This document shows positions 37,301-43,613 of a DNA stretch of 46,454 nucleotides, piece after piece (position 1 is the first letter of the stretch; every line of letters starts with the position of its first letter). The stretch spans positions 1 through 46,454 of the forward strand of contig DAOPQD010000020.1 in assembly GCA_035347995.1 (NCBI GenBank), in the 5' to 3' direction. The translations under genes and the position numbers were made by a program. Source of the stretch: JAAZNO01 sp012798275. GTDB lineage: Bacteria > Chloroflexota > Anaerolineae > B4-G1 > SLSP01. Under the pieces are notes generated by a model, which was not told the DNA's origin, did no database searches, and was given only the letters and a program-made list of their open reading frames with translations.

Positions 37301-38233
37301 GTGGAACTCGAACAAGAGATGGTCATGACGGCGCCTACTGTCGAAGAGGCGATCATTTTGGGCCTCGCGCGATTGGGATTGACGCGGGAGGAGGCCGACA
37401 TCGAAGTGTTGGATGAAGGCAGCAAGGGCTTCCTGGGCCTGGGCGCCCGTGAGGCCCGGGTGCATGTCAAACGGCGGACGGAGACGGCCCGGCAGGACGC
37501 CCCCGTCGTCAAACCGGGGGCCCCTGAACCAGAAGCAGCGCCGCCGCCTGAACCGGCAGCCAGCGTCTCCCATCTGACCGGGGGCTCGTCCCTGGCTCCG
37601 GCGGGCGCGCCGGTGGAAAAGCCGCCCTTGAAGTCCACCGAAAGCAAGGCGGTCGAGAAACCCCGGCACGAAAGGCCGCAGCTTGAGAAGCCGGCATCAA
37701 CCCGGCCCGTGCCCGAGACCATTGAGCCGGCCACAAAGATGCCGCGCGCTGTGGCAGAGCCTGCGGATCGTGAGGCGATTCGGGACACCGTGCTGGATAT
37801 CGCCACGCATTTCTTCGAGGCGTTGGAGCTGCAAGTGTCTGTGGATTGGCGGGATGAGGAAGTCCTCTGGGTCTCGGTGCGGGGCAAGGACGCGGACGTG
37901 CTGGTCGGTCCGCGGGCGCAGACTCTGGACACCACTCAGTATCTCCTGCGCACGGTAGCGCATCACCAGGCGCCGGGCACCTATGATCTGGTCCTCGATG
38001 CCGATGGCTACCGCGAGCGACGGTTGCGCAGCCTGGCGACGCTGGCGCGCAATACGGCCGACAAGGCGGTGAAAATGGGCCGGCCGATTCAATTGCGCCC
38101 CATGCCGGCGAGCGATCGCCGGGTGATTCACATCACTCTGCAGGACGACGCGCGGGTCAGGACACAGAGCACCGGCAGCGGGAACGCGCGCGCGGTGACG
38201 GTGATCCCCGTCACTCACGAAATGCAAGAATGA
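37301..38233 (+). CDS. jag: Jag/KhpB RNA-binding protein
   Basis: A 310-residue protein. Jag_N domain (about 1-55, APTVEEAIILGLARLGLT...EGSKGFLGLGAREARV), a long Pro/Glu/Lys-rich linker (55-155), a KH domain (DVLVGPRAQTLDTTQYLLRT) and an R3H domain (YRERRLRSLATLARNTADKA). KhpB-type proteins bind many RNAs and, in Gram-positive bacteria, control cell elongation and division. GTG 37301 is favoured: the SD GAGGAGG ends 6 nt upstream, while GTG 37298 is too close. The stop overlaps the next start as ATGA. Confidence 0.93.
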   Translation: MELEQEMVMTAPTVEEAIILGLARLGLTREEADIEVLDEGSKGFLGLGAREARVHVKRRTETARQDAPVVKPGAPEPEAAPPPEPAASVSHLTGGSSLAPAGAPVEKPPLKSTESKAVEKPRHERPQLEKPASTRPVPETIEPATKMPRAVAEPADREAIRDTVLDIATHFFEALELQVSVDWRDEEVLWVSVRGKDADVLVGPRAQTLDTTQYLLRTVAHHQAPGTYDLVLDADGYRERRLRSLATLARNTADKAVKMGRPIQLRPMPASDRRVIHITLQDDARVRTQSTGSGNARAVTVIPVTHEMQE

Positions 38234-39099
38234 GGCGCGCTTTGCCGTCGTGTGAGTATCTCGTGATCGGGCACGTGACGCATGATCTGCGGCCCGACGG
38301 GACAGGATACACGATGGGCGGCACGGCGACATATGCGGGCCTGGTGGCCGCTGCCTTGGGACGGCGGGTGGGTATCCTGACGAGCGCCGGCGATGATTTC
38401 GACCCGGCGCCTTTTGCCGCCCCCCCTTTTGGCGAGCGTATGACGGTGCAGTGTTATCGCGGCCCGCACACCACGACGTTTGAGAATCGCTACACGCCCG
38501 AGGGACGACTGCAGCTGCTACATCGGACGGCGATGCCCTTGACGCCGGACATGATCCCCCCCGAATGGCGTTCGGTGCCGTTGGTGCACATCGGTCCCGT
38601 CGCCGGGGAGTGTGCGCCCGAATGGGTGAGTTTTTTCGCGGGGCGCGCTTTTGTCGGGCTGACTCCACAGGGGTGGATGCGGCAGCGGGATGCGGCGGAT
38701 CGGGTCGTGCCCCGGCCCTGGCTTGAAGCGGAGGCGTTGTTGCCCCTGGCTTCGGCGGTGGTCCTGAGCCTGGAGGATCTGCGTGGGGATCGCGCTCTCG
38801 CCGAACGGTGGGCGCACCTTACCCGCTATCTGGTCGTGACCGATGGCTACATGGGGGGCACGCTCTATTGCGATGGCCGCCCTTATCTTTTTCCGGCGCT
38901 GCGTGTGCCTGAACTCGACCCGACGGGCGCCGGCGACATCTTCGCGGCCACGTTTTTCTGCGCTTTGGCGGAGGGGACCGATCCCCGCCTTGCAGCCCAC
39001 CTGGCGGCGTGCATTGCCTCGCGCTCGATCGGGCGCGTGGGTTGGGACAGCATTCCTACCGCCGAAGACCTGGAAATCTGCAACTGGGACTGGCGCTGA
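38230..39099 (+). CDS. PfkB-family carbohydrate/nucleoside kinase-like protein
   Basis: A 289-residue ribokinase-fold protein. An N-terminal GHVTHDLRPDGTGYTMGGTATYAG holds the substrate-binding Gly-Gly, and LDPTGAGDIFAATFF near residue 235 carries the anion hole and catalytic Asp (GAGD). Members phosphorylate sugars or nucleosides; substrate not readable. The middle is shorter and less conserved than in typical PfkB enzymes, but catalytic residues are intact. Start ATG overlaps the jag stop, so translation is coupled. Confidence 0.85.
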   Translation: MRRALPSCEYLVIGHVTHDLRPDGTGYTMGGTATYAGLVAAALGRRVGILTSAGDDFDPAPFAAPPFGERMTVQCYRGPHTTTFENRYTPEGRLQLLHRTAMPLTPDMIPPEWRSVPLVHIGPVAGECAPEWVSFFAGRAFVGLTPQGWMRQRDAADRVVPRPWLEAEALLPLASAVVLSLEDLRGDRALAERWAHLTRYLVVTDGYMGGTLYCDGRPYLFPALRVPELDPTGAGDIFAATFFCALAEGTDPRLAAHLAACIASRSIGRVGWDSIPTAEDLEICNWDWR

Positions 39100-39150
39100 C
39101 GAGTACTTTGTCAAGGCTGCTTGGATGGGTCGGGGCGTCAGTTCGTTAAG

Positions 39151-39170
39151 AAAACCCCGAGGCGGGTTTT
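39151..39170 (+). terminator. Terminator after the jag-kinase unit
   Basis: AAAACCC (39151-39157) / GGGTTTT (39164-39170), 6-nt loop, the T run being part of the arm. Short but well placed 52 nt after the kinase stop. Confidence 0.65.
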
Positions 39171-39215
39171 CCCTATATGGGGTAATTTATCAATCTGCTG
39201 CCCATACATATAGGG
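39171..39215 (+). promoter_or_regulatory. Paired CCCTATATG inverted sites upstream of parA
   Basis: CCCTATATG (39171-39179) and CATATAGGG (39207-39215) are perfect inverse complements, with centres of the two semi-palindromes (CCCTATATGGGG and CCCATACATATAGGGG) about 32 bp apart. They resemble the nrdR-upstream palindrome in sequence and in pair spacing. Likely operator pair. NrdR or an unknown regulator. Confidence 0.45.
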
Positions 39216-39290
39216 GTGAGACGCGCCCGGGTCGGATTACGGCGGACAGAATTTACCCCTCAATTGATGTTTGACCAAGTACGAGGGCTT

Positions 39291-40097
39291 ATGCGAACGT
39301 ATGCATTTGCAAATCAGAAAGGCGGCGTGGGCAAAACGACCACCGTCGTCAACCTGGCGGCGGCAATGGCGGATTGGGGATTCCGCGTCCTTGTTGTAGA
39401 CATTGATCCGCAAAGCAATGCCACCACCAGTCTGGGCCTGGATCCGCGCACCGTTGAGGTTTCTTCCTATGAGGCGTTGTTGGGGAGTGTGACGGCTCAG
39501 GAGATCATCCGCCAGACGTGGTGGACAGGCCTGGATCTGCTGCCGAGCGCGCCGGCTCTGGCGGGGGCCTCGGTGGAGTTGAACAGCCTCCCCGACGCCA
39601 AAGCTCGTGCGGAGCGCTTGCAATTGGGCCTCAAAGGCGTTGACGGCTACGATTACATTCTGATTGACTTGCCGCCCTCGTTGGGCATTCTCACCGTTAA
39701 CGGTTTGTGCGCGGCCGATGGCGTCATTGTGCCTGTGCAGTGTGAATACCTGGCCCTGGAAGGACTCTCGCAGCTGATGCACACCCTTGAGCTGGTGCGA
39801 CGCAGTCTCAATCCGCGCCTGGCGCTGCGGGGCGTGGTGATGACCATGTTTGACAAGCGGACGACGCTGGGGCGAGAAGTCGTCGCCGAGGTGCAGAAGC
39901 ACTTCCCCGACCTGGTGTTTCACATTCTCATCCCGCGCAGCATTCGGCTCAGCGAAGCGCCGAGCTATGGCGAGCCGGGCATCCATTACGCCCCGCGCTC
40001 CAAAGGCTCGGTGGCCTATCGCGTCCTGGCATGGGAGCTCTTGCGCGGCGACGGCTATGAGCTGGATTGGTCCCCTCCAGAGGCGGTGGAGGAGTAA
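39291..40097 (+). CDS. ParA/Soj family chromosome-partitioning ATPase
   Basis: A 268-residue ParA ATPase. Deviant Walker A KGGVGKTTT (residues 10-18, signature Lys present), LVVDIDPQSNATTSLG (Walker A' Asp), IDLPPSLGILTVNGL (Walker B) and GVVMTMFDKRTTLGREV. Such proteins position chromosomes with ParB and parS near the origin. No parB follows; the next gene converges from the other strand. ATG 39291 begins the family core with GAGGG just upstream. Earlier starts at 39216 and 39267 overlap the operator-like region and lack an SD. Confidence 0.93.
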   Translation: MRTYAFANQKGGVGKTTTVVNLAAAMADWGFRVLVVDIDPQSNATTSLGLDPRTVEVSSYEALLGSVTAQEIIRQTWWTGLDLLPSAPALAGASVELNSLPDAKARAERLQLGLKGVDGYDYILIDLPPSLGILTVNGLCAADGVIVPVQCEYLALEGLSQLMHTLELVRRSLNPRLALRGVVMTMFDKRTTLGREVVAEVQKHFPDLVFHILIPRSIRLSEAPSYGEPGIHYAPRSKGSVAYRVLAWELLRGDGYELDWSPPEAVEE

Positions 40098-40114
40098 TGC
40101 CCTGAGGAATTGTC

Positions 40115-40147
40115 AACGCGGCTGGAGATACGATCCAGCCGCGTTTT
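40115..40147. terminator. Terminator between parA and the NACHT-like gene
   Basis: AACGCGGCTGGA (40115-40126) / TCCAGCCGCGTT (40134-40145), 7-nt loop, then TTTTC. A 12-bp perfect stem serving converging genes. Confidence 0.85.
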
Positions 40148-40157
40148 CAGTTAAAAT

Positions 40158-42614
40158 TTAGGGCTGCGTAAGCTCTGTGCCTTCTGGCGCGGGGGCTGGT
40201 GGCTCTGGGATTCCCCGATAGCGCGATTCAATCTGCCGGATGGCTTGCATGGCCGCCTGTTGCACGGCCGGGTCCTGCTCTTCGTTCAGCGCTTGCAGCG
40301 CGGGCAAGTGTTCCGGGCGTCCGATCTGGCTGAGCGTGCGCGCCGCCAGGATGCGGGAGGGCGCGTCCCCCACCTGGACTGCGTGAAGCAGGAGTTGCAG
40401 CGCCGCCTCGCCAACGCCGAGGCCCAATCCATGTTTGGCGGCCCAGGCCATCAGCCATTGGAGCTGCTCCGGCTGGGGTGGGGCGAGCGCGACATTGGTC
40501 GAGGGCTGTTGGACGCTCAGGGAAGCTTCCGCAGCGGAGCGCACCAGCCATTGGGAGTCATCGCGGGCCAGCTGCTGGAGCCTTTCCCGCGCCCAGGGCT
40601 CTCGAATGAAGCCCAGGCCATAGGCTGCGGCGCGGCGCACCAGCAAATCGTCAGCGGTCGTGGCCTCGTTCAATAAGCCCCAACTTTCAGGCTGTCGGGC
40701 CAGAATTTCGGCGATCACCAACATCAGCTCGTCACTGGCCTGGGGCAGGAGCTGGGCCAGAAAGCGGTAGGCTTCTGGTATGCCCAAATCGCCAATGGCG
40801 CGCAGGGCGGCTTCCTGTACCTCTCGATGCGAATCTCTGAACGCGGCGGACAGCAGCTTCAAGTCTTTCACGCTGCCGGTCCAGCCGATGCCGCGCAACG
40901 CCGCGAGGCGAACGGGCAACGCCGGCTGACGCAGCGCCATCTGGTAGAAGGGATAGGCTTCCTCGCCGGCGACCAACGCCAGCGCTTCGGCGAGTCGCAG
41001 CCGCAACTCAGCGTCAAGGGTCGGCTTCATGATAACTTGCACCAGCGCCTTGATCACGTAACTGCGCCACTGGACATCCTCTGGCGAGCGTGCCGTCCAA
41101 CGCGCTGCCAGCAACAGTGCCTCCTGAGCCCGGCGCGCGTCGGGTTGGTCCACCAGGGTCAGCCCCTCGCGCAACAGGGCTTTGATCAAGGGCTCGGCGT
41201 CGCTGAGGCCGGCGTAGCACTCGAGGAGGAACCGCCATTCCGGGTCGTAGAGGTGCTCCAGGAGTAAAATGGGCTCCTGATTGGTCTCCGCTGTTTCGGC
41301 TGCCAGAGCTTTGGCGGTGAGGAAATCTTCCCATAGAGGATGGATAAAGTGCACGCTTTTGCCTGAGTGATCGAGGAGCGGGGTGCTTTGAATGGCCTTG
41401 CGGACGATTGCCGGCAGTTTGTCTTGTTTATCGGTGAGGGGCGTCAAGCGCTCGAGCAGCTCCTGAAGGATGGCTGGTGTAACGGGACGTTTCTCGAGCC
41501 GCAGAATGCGCGCCAGCTGCGCCAGGAGGGTGATCGCCAGTTCCTGGGCCGCTGGAATATTTTCGGGGGCATCTTCCAGCCCGGAGATGGGCAGATAGAG
41601 AGTGCGCAGCAGCGCTTCCAGGACTTCGACCGGGCGATAGGGCATTTGCTGATAGCGCAAGTAGAGGTTGACGCGCAGGGTTTGTTCAGCGAAGGTATCG
41701 CCGGCGGCAATGGCCCAGCGCATGATCTCCAGGTTCTCTTCGGGAAATTCGGTTTCGGGGAGGCCCAGTGCGTGGCTCCAACCGGTGTGCAGTCGCACCG
41801 GCGTGTCCTGGTTGAGCGCCGGTTGAATCTGCAACGGCGTGAACCCCGCCTCGACGAGCGGCCCATACCCTTCGGGGCCGGTGGCGATGATCCAGAGGCT
41901 TTGCGGCAGGGCCGTGGCAGCCTGATTCAGCCACTCAGCCAGCGTCCGCCGCTGTTCGAGGGGCGTCGCATCCCAGTTATCCACGAGGATGAGGGAGGGT
42001 TGCGTGCGTAGTTGAGTGATCAGCCATTTGGGAAGGGCTTGCGGCATGAAGCGGGCCGCCATATCGGCGAGGACCTGCACCGGCGCGGTTTTGGCGTCTG
42101 GAAGTTCACCGGCCAGCGCCAGATCAATCCACAAGGGGAAACGCTGGTAAGGTCGTTGCTGCTGGAGATCGTGTTCGGCGATGAGCCACACCAGCATGGC
42201 CAGAGCCGTGGTGCGCCCGGTTCCCGGTTCGCCATAGAGGCTCAGGCGTGCATGTCCGTGGAGGAGTGCCTCGTGACTGAGCAGCACAGTCGAGGGCCCC
42301 TCATCTGCCTCGGCGAGGGTGGCAGGTAAGGCGGCCGGCGCCAGAAATTGAGGGGGGACGAAGACCTGCAGGGGGTCTTCGGGAGCAAACAACAGCAGCC
42401 GTCGCAACTGTTCCTGGAGTGCCGCCAGATATTTCTCACCGGTGCTGCGTTGATTGCGGGCCCACCAGCGCTTGAAGGGAGCGCGCAGCTGCTCCAGCCT
42501 TTGTCCTATGACGGCGCGGCGGCGGTAGAGTATCCAGGCGATGGCCCAGGCGACCAGCGCTCCCAGCAAAGCGGAGCGGAGATCGAAGCGCCAGCTACCG
42601 ATGCGCCACAACAT
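40158..42614 (-). CDS. Membrane-anchored degenerate NACHT/STAND protein with HEAT repeats
   Basis: An 818-residue protein. One N-terminal membrane segment (about 12-30, RSALLGALVAWAIAWILY), a cytoplasmic coiled linker, then a NACHT-like P-loop domain. The Walker A reads GEPGTGRTT (128-136) with Arg in place of the catalytic Lys, and the Walker B region SLILVDNWDATP lacks the usual final acidic residue. After a helical middle (about 220-500) come five or more HEAT repeats (about 560-810, e.g. ALRGIGWTGSVKDLKLLSAA, LGIPEAYRFLAQLLP). NACHT-HEAT proteins act as signal-dependent switches, sometimes in immunity. Degenerate motifs suggest a scaffold or nucleotide-locked form. It starts 6 nt after a response regulator gene. 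Confidence 0.8.
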   Translation of the reverse strand: MLWRIGSWRFDLRSALLGALVAWAIAWILYRRRAVIGQRLEQLRAPFKRWWARNQRSTGEKYLAALQEQLRRLLLFAPEDPLQVFVPPQFLAPAALPATLAEADEGPSTVLLSHEALLHGHARLSLYGEPGTGRTTALAMLVWLIAEHDLQQQRPYQRFPLWIDLALAGELPDAKTAPVQVLADMAARFMPQALPKWLITQLRTQPSLILVDNWDATPLEQRRTLAEWLNQAATALPQSLWIIATGPEGYGPLVEAGFTPLQIQPALNQDTPVRLHTGWSHALGLPETEFPEENLEIMRWAIAAGDTFAEQTLRVNLYLRYQQMPYRPVEVLEALLRTLYLPISGLEDAPENIPAAQELAITLLAQLARILRLEKRPVTPAILQELLERLTPLTDKQDKLPAIVRKAIQSTPLLDHSGKSVHFIHPLWEDFLTAKALAAETAETNQEPILLLEHLYDPEWRFLLECYAGLSDAEPLIKALLREGLTLVDQPDARRAQEALLLAARWTARSPEDVQWRSYVIKALVQVIMKPTLDAELRLRLAEALALVAGEEAYPFYQMALRQPALPVRLAALRGIGWTGSVKDLKLLSAAFRDSHREVQEAALRAIGDLGIPEAYRFLAQLLPQASDELMLVIAEILARQPESWGLLNEATTADDLLVRRAAAYGLGFIREPWARERLQQLARDDSQWLVRSAAEASLSVQQPSTNVALAPPQPEQLQWLMAWAAKHGLGLGVGEAALQLLLHAVQVGDAPSRILAARTLSQIGRPEHLPALQALNEEQDPAVQQAAMQAIRQIESRYRGIPEPPAPAPEGTELTQP

Positions 42615-42620
42615 GCCGGG

Positions 42621-43337
42621 CTATTCCTCTTGATCGGGGATACCTTCTTCGGACGGTTCCACCAGCAGCCGGTATCCCTGTCCCCGTTCGCTGATGATGT
42701 AGCGCGGTTGGCGGGGATCGTCCTCGATTTTCTGGCGCAGATACCAGATGTAAAGCTTGAGGTAATCGCGCCGGTTGGCATATTCTGGGCCCCACACCCG
42801 TCGCAACAACGTGTCATGGCTCACGGTACGCCCGGGATCCTGAATCAACGCCGAGAGGAGGGCAAATTCCGTGGGCGTGAGCGTCACGACGCGATTGTTG
42901 ACTTTGACTTCGTGGGTGTCCTGATTGACCCAGAGCGCGCCAGCCTGGAAAATGCTCTGGGCGCCTTTAGCGCGCCGGGCGCGCGCGAGTGCCGCCTTGA
43001 CGCGCGTCACCAGCTCTTTGTAGCCAAAGGGTTTGACGATGTAGTCGTCGGCGCCGAGGCCCAGCCCATAGGTGATGTTGTGTTCATCGCCCAAGGCGGT
43101 GAGGAAGAGGACCGGAGCATCGGTGATGTTTTGCAGGGCTTCGTGGACGTGCCAGCCGTCCATGCCGGGCATGAGAATGTCCAGCAAGACGAGATCGGGG
43201 TCCATTTCACGGGCCAGTTGCAGTCCGGTCTCGCCATCGTTGGCCGCCACGATATTGTAGCCGGCGCGTTCCAGCAGCAGCTGCACCAGCTGCGCCAGGG
43301 CTTCATCATCTTCGATCAGCAGGATTGTTTCTTTCAT
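42621..43337 (-). CDS. OmpR/PhoB-family response regulator
   Basis: A 238-residue two-component regulator. Receiver domain (1-120) with the acidic pair in LLIEDDEALA, phospho-acceptor Asp in LVLLDILMPGMDG, Thr/Ala switch LFLTALGD and Lys in YIVKPF; then a winged-helix DNA-binding domain (about 135-225, TLTPTEFALLSALIQDPG and RGQGYRLLVEP). No cognate kinase is adjacent. ATG 43337 has AAGGAG seven nt upstream; the GTG at 43343 is too close to it. It is co-transcribed with the NACHT-like gene. A pair of 18-bp direct repeats at 20-bp spacing in its leader could be its own binding site. Confidence 0.92.
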   Translation of the reverse strand: MKETILLIEDDEALAQLVQLLLERAGYNIVAANDGETGLQLAREMDPDLVLLDILMPGMDGWHVHEALQNITDAPVLFLTALGDEHNITYGLGLGADDYIVKPFGYKELVTRVKAALARARRAKGAQSIFQAGALWVNQDTHEVKVNNRVVTLTPTEFALLSALIQDPGRTVSHDTLLRRVWGPEYANRRDYLKLYIWYLRQKIEDDPRQPRYIISERGQGYRLLVEPSEEGIPDQEE

Positions 43338-43417
43338 TTTCACACTCCTTGTGGACTGCCTGGTTGCGATGAGCGGATCCTTGCCTGGGATTTACACGAC
43401 AGGGCAGTGAAAACAAA

Positions 43418-43455
43418 TCTAACTTGTAGAAAACGTCTCTAACCTGTAGGAAACG
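43418..43455 (-). promoter_or_regulatory. Two 18-bp direct repeats spaced 20 bp, candidate response-regulator site
   Basis: TCTAACTTGTAGAAAACG (43418-43435) and TCTAACCTGTAGGAAACG (43438-43455), 16 of 18 identical. A two-turn spacing suits tandem OmpR-type binding. They lie downstream of the promoter at 43509-43536, within the leader. Confidence 0.55.
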
Positions 43456-43508
43456 CCAGGTTGGTGAACCGCAGGCCCATGGTCACGCTGCGATTTTAAC
43501 CTATCTCT

Positions 43509-43536
43509 ATAATATGTTAGAATCCAACTTTGTCAA
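43509..43536 (-). promoter_or_regulatory. Promoter of the response regulator-NACHT operon
   Basis: On minus: TTGACA (43531-43536), 16-bp spacer, TATTAT (43509-43514). Transcript start near 43502, leader about 165 nt. Confidence 0.65.
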
Positions 43537-43613
43537 ACTTATTCTCTGGCGGACATTTTACGGGGAGCCGTTTCTGCCCGCAGTGGGAAATCTGTGGATT
43601 TTTCCACTGAGCT

